Below are positions 1 to 6,557 of a stretch of DNA of 10,466 nucleotides, in pieces. The DNA comes from Gemmatimonadota bacterium (lineage in GTDB: Bacteria > Gemmatimonadota > Gemmatimonadetes > Gemmatimonadales > Gemmatimonadaceae), in contig JAEUJK010000703.1 of the NCBI GenBank assembly GCA_016794735.1, positions 1-10,466 of the forward strand. Reading direction: 5' to 3'. Numbering within the stretch: the first letter of the stretch is position 1; each line of letters starts with the position of its first letter. The notes below the pieces were generated by a model. It was not told the origin of the DNA. It made no database searches and saw only the letters and a list, made by a program, of their open reading frames with translations. The translations under genes and the position numbers were made by a program.

Positions 1-406
1 AGCCGACGAGTTCGTGGACCGGTCGGCTCAGCTGGCGGCTCAGGTGGCCGGCCACGCGTGAGGCGGCGAGGCCCACGAGCAGGAGGACCCCGATGGCAGC
101 GGCAGCCACCACCGGCGCGAATCGGCCGATCACGAAGTCGAGCCGGCGGGCCTGGGTGGCGGCGGCGTCGAGTTCACGCGCGTGGGCCATCAGGGCTTCG
201 CGGGCCACCGGACCCATCGAATCACGCGCGGCGGCGTCGAGGGCGGTGTTGCCGCTCCCCACGACCCGTTCCCACGCAGCCCCGGCGGAAACCAGGGGCA
301 GGGCACGCCACGTCACCACGGCCCACGCCAGGGTGACCACCGCGGCAGGGACGATGGAAAAGAGGGAAAGCGCGAGCAGGAGTCGCTTCCGGAAGTCGAG
401 CGTCAC
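1..406 (-). CDS. Sensor histidine kinase, N-terminal part (cut by window edge)
   Basis: Reading the minus strand from a GTG at 406 gives an uninterrupted 135-codon frame that runs off the left edge. It begins MTLDFRKRLLLALSL, a short basic stretch followed by a hydrophobic helix at about residues 8-33. A roughly 55-residue extracytoplasmic segment rich in Ala, Arg and Asp follows, then a second hydrophobic helix at about 92-112, then a segment ending SRQLSRPVHELVG. A Pro-containing helix start of the form LSRPVxEL directly after a second TM is the hallmark of a HAMP linker, so this is the sensor half of a membrane histidine kinase (NtrY-like architecture) or, less likely, a chemoreceptor or diguanylate cyclase. 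The catalytic domains lie outside the window. No clear Shine-Dalgarno precedes the GTG, so the exact start is uncertain. It is divergent from the NYN-LOTUS gene. Confidence 0.72.
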   Translation of the reverse strand, partial: MTLDFRKRLLLALSLFSIVPAAVVTLAWAVVTWRALPLVSAGAAWERVVGSGNTALDAAARDSMGPVAREALMAHARELDAAATQARRLDFVIGRFAPVVAAAAIGVLLLVGLAASRVAGHLSRQLSRPVHELVG

Positions 407-458
407 AGGGGGCCTACGCGAGGCATGGCGTGTGGTTTCGACACGGAAGATCCGCGCT

Positions 459-479
459 GGGCGGCCGGGCGGGAGGGGG
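459..479 (+). other. G-quadruplex-type motif
   Basis: Four runs of at least three G occur within 21 bases on the plus strand: 459-461, 467-469, 471-473 and 475-479, separated by loops of 5, 1 and 1 bases. This satisfies the usual G3+N1-7 rule. It sits upstream of the NYN-LOTUS gene. In a genome this GC-rich such motifs arise by chance, so functional meaning is inference only. Confidence 0.4.
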
Positions 480-636
480 ACGCCCACCCTTTCGGGGGCG
501 CAAGTGGTTAGATTGCTTGCCGTTGCCCACCGCGCCCGCAGTCCGGGGCGCCAGTTCACGGTGCGACATCGGTGTCTCCGCGCCCACGCGGGGAGTCGGT
601 GAGCGCGCCGCGGCTGAGGGGAACAGAGGCAGGCTG

Positions 637-655
637 GCGCCCCGATGTGGGGCGT
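637..655 (+). promoter_or_regulatory. Leader hairpin, 6-7 bp stem
   Basis: GCGCCCC at 637-643 pairs with GGGGCGT at 649-655 around the 5-base loop GATGT: six Watson-Crick pairs plus a closing G-U. It lies upstream of the NYN-LOTUS start and no U-tract follows, so it is not a standard terminator. It may be one stem of a structured 5' leader if transcription starts upstream of it. Confidence 0.35.
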
Positions 656-724
656 CGAGCCGCGAGGCCTCGCCCGCGTTCCGTGGCATGTCCGTGTGCC
701 GCCGCTGGATGCGACTGGATTCTG

Positions 725-749
725 CTCTCCGGCGTTCGCGCCTGGAGAG
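725..749 (+). promoter_or_regulatory. UUCG-tetraloop hairpin in the NYN-LOTUS leader
   Basis: CTCTCCGGCG at 725-734 pairs with 739-749 through ten base pairs, with a single bulged U at 743, closed by TTCG at 735-738. In RNA this is a G-C-rich stem with a UUCG cap, an exceptionally stable tetraloop type. The 3' arm contains GGAGAG, which with G750 makes a Shine-Dalgarno-like GGAGAGG buried in the stem. It lies 20 bases before an in-frame ATG at 771 and about 90 before the preferred ATG at 843. No T-run follows on either strand, which argues against an intrinsic terminator. A translational or RNA-stability control element is inferred, not shown. Confidence 0.45.
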
Positions 750-842
750 GGCACACCAACAATTCACCCTATGCAACCCCGTTCCAACCGCCCGGCGGCG
801 CCACGTGCCGCAGTGGCCCCCCTTCATCGGGGGCCGCAGGCG

Positions 843-2447
843 ATGCCCCAACACAGCTACGGCGCCCCGGTCGTCCAGCACGCGCCCAACGCTGCCCTCC
901 TCATCGACTTCGACAACGTCACGATGGGGATCCGGTCCGACCTGGCCGGCGAACTCCGGAACCTGCTCGGCTCCGACATCATCAAGGGGAAGGTCGCGGT
1001 CCAGCGCGCGTATGCCGACTGGCGCCGCTATCCCCAGTACATCGTGCCGCTCGCGGAGTCGTCGATCGACATGATCATGGCGCCCGCGTACGGCTCGTCC
1101 AAGAAGAACGCGACCGACATCCGCCTGTCGGTGGATGCGATGGAGCTGGTGTTCACCCGCCCCGAGATCGGCACCTACATCCTGCTGTCGGGCGATAGTG
1201 ACTTCGCGTCGCTGGTGACCAAGCTCAAGGAGTACGGCAAGTACGTCATCGGCGTCGGCATTCGCGAGTCGTCGAGCGACCTGCTCGTCATGAACTGCGA
1301 CGAGTACTACAGCTACAACGCGCTTGCCGGCCTCGTGAAGTCCGGCGACGAGGAAGTGACGCGCTGGGATCCGTGGGAACTCGTCACGGAAGCGATCACG
1401 CGCATGCAGAAGAACGGCGACGTGATGCGCTCGGATCGCCTCAAGCAGGTGATGCAGGACCTCGATGCCACCTTCGACGAGAAGAACGTCGGGTCGGGGT
1501 ACTCGAAGTTCAGCCGCTTCGTCTCGGATGCCGCCGACAAGGGGCTCGTGAAGATCACGAAGCTCGAGAACGGGCAGCTCGAAGTGTCGCCGCCCGATGG
1601 CGCCCCGGTGGCGTCTGCCGCGGCCGAGACCCCGCGTCCTTCGGCCGCTCCAGAGGGTGGTCGTGAGGAGCGCGGTGGCCGTCGTCGTCGTGGCCGCGGA
1701 CGTGATCGTGACCGCGATCGCGATCGTGGACCGGCACCGGCAGCGTCTGCCAGCTCGACCCCCGCGCCGGCCGCACCTGCGGCTGCCGCGGCTGCCCCGG
1801 CACCGAAGCCCCAGGCGTCGTCCGCCCCCGTCGATCCGATGGGGAGCGAGGGTGAGCGCCTCACCCGCGCCGAGGCGTTCGACCTCGCGCGAAACGCGAC
1901 CGCCGCGCTGGTCTCGGGCGACGATGCCGCGCTTTCGAGCCTCGTCCGCAAGAAGGCCTTCGAACTCCTCGGCCGGAACTCGGAGTCGCTCTCGGAGCGC
2001 AACTTCCACCGCATCCTGCGCGACGCACACGACGCCGAGGTGATCGACCTCCGTCGTCGCGGCGACGACTACGAAGTGTCGCTCCCGGCGAAGGCCGCGA
2101 GTGTGGCCGACCAGGTGAAGGCCGCCGAGGCTGCGGCCACGCCGCGTCCGGCGCCGAGCGCTGCTCCCACGCCCCGTGGCATGGGACCGCGCGGATTGCC
2201 GCCCCGTGGGCGCGCCGGGTCCGCGCCGCCGCCGGAACTCCTGATGGTGGGGGTCGTCGAGACCAAGCCCTCGGCGCCGGCACCTGCCCCTGAAGAAGCC
2301 GCGGCCCCCGAGAAGGGGAAGAAGCCGGCGGCCAGGAAGGGGAAGGGCGAGAAGAAGGCGAAGGAGGCGGCCGCCCCGGCGGCGCCTGCCGAGCCGACCG
2401 CTCGCGCGCGCAAGCCGAAGGCTAAAGCGGCGAAGAAGGCGGGGTGA
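843..2447 (+). CDS. NYN (PIN-like) domain protein with two OST-HTH/LOTUS domains
   Basis: The encoded protein of 534 residues is a LabA/DUF88-type NYN protein. The NYN fold spans about residues 15-165 and shows its acidic metal-site motifs: IDFDN (D22, D24, N25), TDIRLSVDAME (D92, D98) and SGDSDF (D118, D120). Known NYN/PIN proteins are metal-dependent ribonucleases, so RNA cleavage or processing is the likely role. A first OST-HTH/LOTUS-like winged helix covers about 176-250 and a second about 339-415; this domain class binds RNA in other proteins. They are joined by an Arg-rich linker with RDRDRDRDR near 285-295 and Ala/Pro stretches. A Lys/Ala/Pro-rich tail (about 470-534), like nucleic-acid-binding tails, ends the protein. 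ATG 843 is preferred because GC-ending codons become consistent there; ATG 771 would add 24 low-complexity residues. The stop overlaps the next gene's start by four bases (GTGA), so the two are probably translationally coupled. Confidence 0.87.
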   Translation: MPQHSYGAPVVQHAPNAALLIDFDNVTMGIRSDLAGELRNLLGSDIIKGKVAVQRAYADWRRYPQYIVPLAESSIDMIMAPAYGSSKKNATDIRLSVDAMELVFTRPEIGTYILLSGDSDFASLVTKLKEYGKYVIGVGIRESSSDLLVMNCDEYYSYNALAGLVKSGDEEVTRWDPWELVTEAITRMQKNGDVMRSDRLKQVMQDLDATFDEKNVGSGYSKFSRFVSDAADKGLVKITKLENGQLEVSPPDGAPVASAAAETPRPSAAPEGGREERGGRRRRGRGRDRDRDRDRGPAPAASASSTPAPAAPAAAAAAPAPKPQASSAPVDPMGSEGERLTRAEAFDLARNATAALVSGDDAALSSLVRKKAFELLGRNSESLSERNFHRILRDAHDAEVIDLRRRGDDYEVSLPAKAASVADQVKAAEAAATPRPAPSAAPTPRGMGPRGLPPRGRAGSAPPPELLMVGVVETKPSAPAPAPEEAAAPEKGKKPAARKGKGEKKAKEAAAPAAPAEPTARARKPKAKAAKKAG

Positions 2448-3052
2448 GCGAACGACGCGCGCCCCGCGTCCTCGGTGCCGCCTTCTACGACCGGCCCACC
2501 GAAACCGTCGCGCGCCAACTGCTGGGATGCGTGCTTGAACACCGAACGCCCGTGGGGATGACCCGCGGGCGTATCGTTGAGGTGGAGGCGTATCTCGGGC
2601 CCGACGACCCGGCGTGCCACAGCGCGCGTGGTTGGTCGGAACGCACGCGCCACCTCCATGGCCCACCCGGGCGGGCGTACGTCTATCGCATCTACGGACT
2701 GCACTGGTGCGTGAACGCGGTGACGCGCGAGACAGGGCACGGCAGCGCGGTGCTGCTGCGCGCCGTTGAACCCCTCGCGGGCGTGGAACTGATGCGTCGG
2801 CGGCGCGGGCGCGTGCCGGACCGTCAGCTGGCGCGTGGCCCGGGGAACCTGTGCCAGGCCTTCGGGATCACCGGGGACGAGGATGGCGTGTCGCTATCCC
2901 GTGGTGCCCTGCGCATCCTCGAAGGTCCCGGGGTCGCGGACGCGGACGTCTTCGTGACGGCGCGCATCGGGATCTCGAAGGCCGCGGAGTGGCCCCTGCG
3001 GTTCGTCGTGCGCGGCTCCCCGTTCGCGAGCGGAAGCGTCGGCCGTCGTTAG
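2444..3052 (+). CDS. 3-methyladenine DNA glycosylase (AAG/MPG family)
   Basis: This 202-residue protein matches the alkyladenine DNA glycosylase family, which flips out alkylated or deaminated purines and cuts the N-glycosidic bond to begin base-excision repair in the cytoplasm. Visible hallmarks are the N-terminal ARQLLGCVL stretch; RIVEVEAYLGP, whose E48 corresponds to the catalytic general-base Glu of the human enzyme; H59 in ACHS, 11 residues later as in the human protein; YVYRIYGLHWCVN, carrying the tyrosines of the base-flipping pocket and N91; VLLRAVEPL; and ARGPGNLCQAFGI, the conserved glycosylase loop. Length is typical of bacterial members (about 200). Translation starts at a GTG inside the upstream stop codon (overlap GTGA), so expression probably depends on ribosomes finishing the NYN-LOTUS gene. 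The last codons and TAG overlap the convergent kinase gene by four bases. Confidence 0.93.
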   Translation: MSERRAPRVLGAAFYDRPTETVARQLLGCVLEHRTPVGMTRGRIVEVEAYLGPDDPACHSARGWSERTRHLHGPPGRAYVYRIYGLHWCVNAVTRETGHGSAVLLRAVEPLAGVELMRRRRGRVPDRQLARGPGNLCQAFGITGDEDGVSLSRGALRILEGPGVADADVFVTARIGISKAAEWPLRFVVRGSPFASGSVGRR

Positions 3053-5415
3053 GTGCGCGCGGGTTCGGGATCGAGCAGTGCCGCGAGCTGCCGCAGGAGC
3101 GCCTCGCGCGCGAAGGGCTTCGTGAGCAGGCGGGTGCGGTCGTCGAGCCCCAGCCGCTGCACGTCGATGTCGAGGTACCCGGAGATGTAGAGCACGCGCA
3201 GGTCCGGGCGACGACTGCGGAGTTCGCGGACAAGGTCGCGCCCACCCAATCCCGGCATGATGACATCGGTGACCACGGCATCGATGGCGTCGCAGGCCGG
3301 CCCGGCAAGGGTGAGCGCTTCGTACGCGTCGCTGGCGGCACGCACCACGAGCCCGGCGTCCTTGAGCATCCGCTGGGTGAGGCCACGCACCGCGGCGTCG
3401 TCCTCGACGAGCAGCACGGTGCCGCCCGGCAGCGCGGTGGCGCTCACCGAGGGTGGGGTGATGCGTTCGACCTTGCCGGTGCCAGCGGCCACCGCCCTGG
3501 GCAGGTAGATGCGGAAGGTGGTGCCACGGCCGACGGCGGTGTCCACCGTGATGCCGCCGCCACTCTGTCGCACGATGCCGTACACCATGGCCAGCCCGAG
3601 GCCGGTGCCCTTGCCGGCCGGCTTGGTCGTGAAGAACGGATCGAAGATGCGCGCCTTGACCTGGTCATCCATTCCGTGGCCCGTATCGCGTACCACGAGG
3701 GAGACGTACTCTCCGGGGGGAAGTCCGAGCCCCGTGGCGTTCCCCGGTTCGAGGAGGACCGCGCGGGTTTCGAGGGTGAGGAGCCCGCCGTCCGGCATCG
3801 CGTCGCGAGCGTTGATGGCGAGGTTCATCAACACCTGCTCGACCTGGCCCGGGTCAGCCCGCACGAGCCCCGCGTCGTCGGACGGCTGCGTGAGCAGCAC
3901 GATGTCTTCACCAATGACGCGCCGCAGCATCTTCTCCATGTCGCGGACGAGCGCCCCAAGGTCGATCGCGCGCACCTGCAGCGCCTGCTTGCGCGAGAAC
4001 GCGAGGAGTTGGCGCGTGAGCGTGGTCGCCCGCTGCGCGGCGTCCTGGATATCGCGCAGCTCACCGACATGCGGGTGGGACTCCTCGATGGATTCGAGGA
4101 GGAGGTCGACGTTGCCGCGGATCGCCGTGAGGATGTTGTTGAAGTCGTGGGCCACCCCGCCGGCGAGGCGACCGATGCTCTCCATCTTTTGGACCTGCAG
4201 GAGGTCGTCCTCCAGGCGCTTGCGGTCGGTGACGTCGAGGAGCAGCCCGTTCCAGGTGATCCCGCGATCACCCGGCGACGGGTCGGGGACGGCCGTGCCG
4301 CGGATCCACTTGCGCGTGCCGTCCGTGAGCTCGACGAGGAACTCCTCGGTCCACCGCGCGGGGCTGTGCGCCGCGTCGTCGAGGCTGCGCAGCAGGCGTT
4401 CGCGGTCGCCACTGGCCACGCGCACCAGCAGGTCCTCGAAGGTCGGGACGGGGTCGTGGGCCGGCGTGTTGAGCAGGTCGCGCATCCCGCCCGAGATGAA
4501 CGTGAACGTGCGGGTGCCGTTGGGCGCCTGCTCGAACTGGTACACACATCCGGGCACCGCGTCGGTCAGGCGACGCAGCCGGTCCTCAGACGCCGACAAC
4601 GCGGTCTCGGCGGCGGCGCGTTCGGTCGCATCCACCGTGGAGAAGACCACGCCGGAGATCCTCCCATCGGCATCGCGCAGTGGGGTGCCACTGAGGCTGT
4701 AGTGCCGCCAGGTGCGCCCACGGGTGCGGATCATCACGAGGTGCTCGCGCACGAGGTCGCCTCGCTCCAGCACGAGGTCGGCGGGACGCCACCCCGGTGG
4801 GTAAGGCTGCCCGTCCGCCGTCGCGAACTCCAATTCGAGCCCTAACACGCCGTCGCGGGCGATGCGCTCGCGTGTGGTTCCCCAGAGCTCGGCGAACCGT
4901 TGGTTGGCAAAGAGGAGCCGGCGCGAGGGGAGTTCGAAGGCTGACACCGCCGCTTCGGTGGTGGCGAGGATCGCATCGAGGAGGTCACGCTCCTCGGTCA
5001 CCCGGCCGAACAGCTCACGGTTGCGGGCTTCGGTTTCCGCCAGGCGACGTTCGTGCGCCTCACGAGCCTGCCGCTCGCGCCGCGCGCGCGCGTCGAGCGC
5101 ACACGCCGCCACGGAAATCGCCGCCGCCATGCCGAGCAGCAGCAGGTCGGCCGGTGATATGCCGCCGGGAGCGAGCACGCGGAGGCCGGTCACGCCCCAC
5201 ACGAGCAGCGCGGCGACCATCGCAGGCCAGAAGCCGCCGACCGTGAGGGTCGCCAGGACCGTGGTGATCACGGGGACCACGAACGGTGAGGCGATCCCCC
5301 GTGGGGCGGCCCACACCGTGACGAGGCCGCCGGCGCTGCCGAGGAGCGCGCCGAGGACCATCCGGGTCGGGTACCGCTCGTACCAGCTCAATATGACCCC
5401 TTGGGTCGAGCGCAC
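3049..5415 (-). CDS. Membrane hybrid sensor histidine kinase (2 PAS, HisKA, HATPase, receiver)
   Basis: This 788-residue kinase has, in order: four hydrophobic segments (about 19-37, 42-60, 62-80, 88-107); a charged coiled-coil linker (108-145); PAS 1 (about 141-265); PAS 2 (about 276-400, ending in the PAC-like WNGLLLDVTDRKRLE); HisKA with phospho-acceptor H423 in GGVAHDFNNIL; HATPase with N-box NLAINARDAM (531-540), G1 DTGHGM (577-582), F-box FDPFFTTK (591-598) and G2 GKGTGLGL (601-608); and a C-terminal receiver with EDD at 671-673, phospho-acceptor D717 and K766. It should autophosphorylate at H423 and pass phosphate to its own D717. H423 in HDFNN places it with the HPK4-like NtrB/hybrid class. 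With no extracytoplasmic domain and short TM loops, the ligand is probably sensed by PAS or membrane. No response regulator with a DNA-binding domain is adjacent, so it is an orphan here. The start is GTG 5415 (weak AGGA about 10 bases upstream); a TTG at 5391 preceded by AAGGGG at 5 bases is a serious alternative. Confidence 0.93.
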   Translation of the reverse strand: MRSTQGVILSWYERYPTRMVLGALLGSAGGLVTVWAAPRGIASPFVVPVITTVLATLTVGGFWPAMVAALLVWGVTGLRVLAPGGISPADLLLLGMAAAISVAACALDARARRERQAREAHERRLAETEARNRELFGRVTEERDLLDAILATTEAAVSAFELPSRRLLFANQRFAELWGTTRERIARDGVLGLELEFATADGQPYPPGWRPADLVLERGDLVREHLVMIRTRGRTWRHYSLSGTPLRDADGRISGVVFSTVDATERAAAETALSASEDRLRRLTDAVPGCVYQFEQAPNGTRTFTFISGGMRDLLNTPAHDPVPTFEDLLVRVASGDRERLLRSLDDAAHSPARWTEEFLVELTDGTRKWIRGTAVPDPSPGDRGITWNGLLLDVTDRKRLEDDLLQVQKMESIGRLAGGVAHDFNNILTAIRGNVDLLLESIEESHPHVGELRDIQDAAQRATTLTRQLLAFSRKQALQVRAIDLGALVRDMEKMLRRVIGEDIVLLTQPSDDAGLVRADPGQVEQVLMNLAINARDAMPDGGLLTLETRAVLLEPGNATGLGLPPGEYVSLVVRDTGHGMDDQVKARIFDPFFTTKPAGKGTGLGLAMVYGIVRQSGGGITVDTAVGRGTTFRIYLPRAVAAGTGKVERITPPSVSATALPGGTVLLVEDDAAVRGLTQRMLKDAGLVVRAASDAYEALTLAGPACDAIDAVVTDVIMPGLGGRDLVRELRSRRPDLRVLYISGYLDIDVQRLGLDDRTRLLTKPFAREALLRQLAALLDPEPART

Positions 5416-5462
5416 ACTAAACTAGTCCTGCGGGCACGGCCGCGCCACAGTCCAGAAACACG

Positions 5463-5490
5463 ACGGGTCGCCACCGCAGTGACGACCCGT
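5463..5490 (-). terminator. Hairpin terminator candidate after the outer-membrane protein gene
   Basis: ACGGGTCG at 5463-5470 and CGACCCGT at 5483-5490 form a perfect 8-bp stem with a 12-base loop. It lies 23 bases beyond the stop of the minus-strand outer-membrane protein gene and before the minus-strand kinase. Reading the minus strand, the stem is followed by CGTGTTTCTGG, only a short T-run, so termination would be weak or Rho-assisted. A smaller GCGAG/CTCGC dyad (5494-5510) sits between this and the stop codon. Confidence 0.5.
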
Positions 5491-5513
5491 GAGGCGAGCT
5501 TAATCCTCGCGAC

Positions 5514-6176
5514 TTACTTCAGGACCTCGATCGCGCTCGCGAGGTTGAATCGCAATCCGCCCTCGAAGACGAAGGTGTGCGAGGAGCCCGAGATCAGGAA
5601 GTTGCGACGCGTCGGCATCGCCGACGCCTGTCCGAAGAGCGCCGCACGCCCAAGTTGGACCTGCAGTCCAGTCGTGACCGTCGCCGAGACCTTGGAGGTT
5701 TGCTCGGCCACATCATCAAACACCTGCGACTGCGAGGCCGGGGTGGTGAAGGTGCCCTGCGGGTCCGCATTCTGGATCACGTTGATCGTGAGCCCGAGGC
5801 CGGCATACGGCTTGATGTTGCCCCAGGTGAGCGGATACGCGTAGAGCCCGATGCCGTAGCGACGCCAGTCGCTCACGTCGACCGGGCGCACCGAACCCTG
5901 GACCGTCGGATCGTAGACGCCGGCGACGTCCTCGAAGAACGCCTGGTCTACCGAGAGATAGAGGGCACCACGGCTTCGCGTGATGAGCCATTCGGCCCCG
6001 ACCGACGAGGCGTTCACACGCCCGCCGCCGCTGGGGTCGAACGACGTGACGCCGCCCTTGGCTCCCCAGTACCACGAATTTTCGAAGTTGGTGCGGGGAG
6101 ACGACGACTGAGCGCTCGCCACCGCCGGGATGGCGAGGGCGAAGAGCGAAAGACCGAGCTGCCGCGCGATGCGCAT
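5514..6176 (-). CDS. Small beta-barrel outer-membrane protein
   Basis: The protein has 220 residues. It begins with a clear Sec signal peptide, MRIARQLGLSLFALAIPAVA then SA|Q, with cleavage expected after residue 22. The mature part alternates short Gly/aromatic beta strands and polar turns (WYWGAKGGV, SVGAEWLIT, YGIGLYAYPL, IKPYAGLGLTINV, VSATVTTGLQVQLG, HTFVFEGGLRFNL). This is the pattern of a small 8-10-stranded outer-membrane barrel of the OmpW/OmpA-like size class; no specific family or cargo can be assigned. The last strand GGLRFNL is followed by ASAIEVLK, so the chain does not end in the usual C-terminal aromatic BAM signal; the final strand may be the FVFEGGLRF segment. The ATG at 6176 has no strong Shine-Dalgarno. 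It is transcribed toward the kinase, separated by 98 bases and a hairpin, so it is probably a separate unit. Confidence 0.82.
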   Translation of the reverse strand: MRIARQLGLSLFALAIPAVASAQSSSPRTNFENSWYWGAKGGVTSFDPSGGGRVNASSVGAEWLITRSRGALYLSVDQAFFEDVAGVYDPTVQGSVRPVDVSDWRRYGIGLYAYPLTWGNIKPYAGLGLTINVIQNADPQGTFTTPASQSQVFDDVAEQTSKVSATVTTGLQVQLGRAALFGQASAMPTRRNFLISGSSHTFVFEGGLRFNLASAIEVLK

Positions 6177-6557
6177 AGGATGGTACCGAGGTGGGGGTCC
6201 GTCACTGCAGGAGGTCCGACCGTGGAGCCGAAGCCCTCATTTCTCAGAAGGGGGACGAGGCAGCGCGCGGACGGGTCACCGTAGGCGTCGACCGAGCAGG
6301 TGATTTCGCCAATCCGGGTGCCGGCCTGTGCTGCGGATCACACTTGGCGTGCCCGGCGGGTCGCAGTTGCCTGCCGCCGGGGCCGGGAACCGTTGCGCCG
6401 CCGGCTCGAGACCGCGTGCCCCGCGTGTCCGGAAGCGAGGGCGGAGCACCGGCGCCCACGACATGAAGGACTGATTAAGTCGCGCTCGCCGCCCGAAAAG
6501 CGGCTTGCGGGGCCTCCCGTCGCGGTCCATCGTCTCGATCGACCCCACCCGAGTGCC
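6177..6557. other. Divergent intergenic region
   Basis: This 381-base spacer separates the minus-strand outer-membrane protein gene from the plus-strand zinc-ribbon gene, so both promoters should be within it. I find no convincing sigma-70 hexamer pair, tRNA or riboswitch. A short GCCGC/GCGGC dyad with a CCGAAAA loop (6488-6504) is the only local structure noted. The open frame that continues upstream of 6558 to an ATG at 6300 reads as Arg/Pro-rich, low-complexity translation and is not thought to be coding. Confidence 0.4.

Larger units (their letters stand above)
407..842. other. Divergent intergenic region with structured leader
   Basis: This 436-base spacer lies between the divergently transcribed sensor kinase and NYN-LOTUS genes, so promoters for both should be here, but I see no convincing -35/-10 pair. 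It is less uniformly coding-like than its flanks. It contains a four-run G motif (459-479), an AT-richer patch near 505-515 within a short GCAAG/CTTGC dyad (500-520), a GC hairpin (637-655) and a UUCG-capped hairpin (725-749). Open frames that cross it show mixed third-position composition and recognisable domains only after about 880, so I do not call a gene here. Confidence 0.5.

Noticed and set aside
500..520. GCAAG/CTTGC dyad around an AT-rich patch as an operator
   Set aside because: It has only five base pairs with an 11-base spacer and no adjacent promoter elements that I can defend.
58..602. Plus-strand open frames of 92, 169 and 109 codons
   Set aside because: They are Arg/Pro/Gly-rich translations lying mostly opposite the sensor kinase fragment and extending into the spacer; no motif or ribosome site supports them.
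414..2666. A 750-codon open frame on the minus strand opposite the NYN-LOTUS gene
   Set aside because: It is antisense to a gene with clear domains. Its translation is Arg/Gly/His-rich with Thr/Ala homopolymer-like runs mirroring the Arg-rich linker, typical of spurious frames in GC-rich DNA.
2851..4845. A 664-codon plus-strand open frame opposite the hybrid kinase
   Set aside because: It is antisense to conserved HisKA, HATPase and receiver motifs, shows no domain of its own, and overlaps the 3' part of the glycosylase gene.
6300..6557. N-terminal extension of the zinc-ribbon gene to ATG 6300
   Set aside because: The extra 86 codons read as low-complexity Arg/Pro/Ala sequence, and the recognisable zinc ribbon starts directly at GTG 6558.
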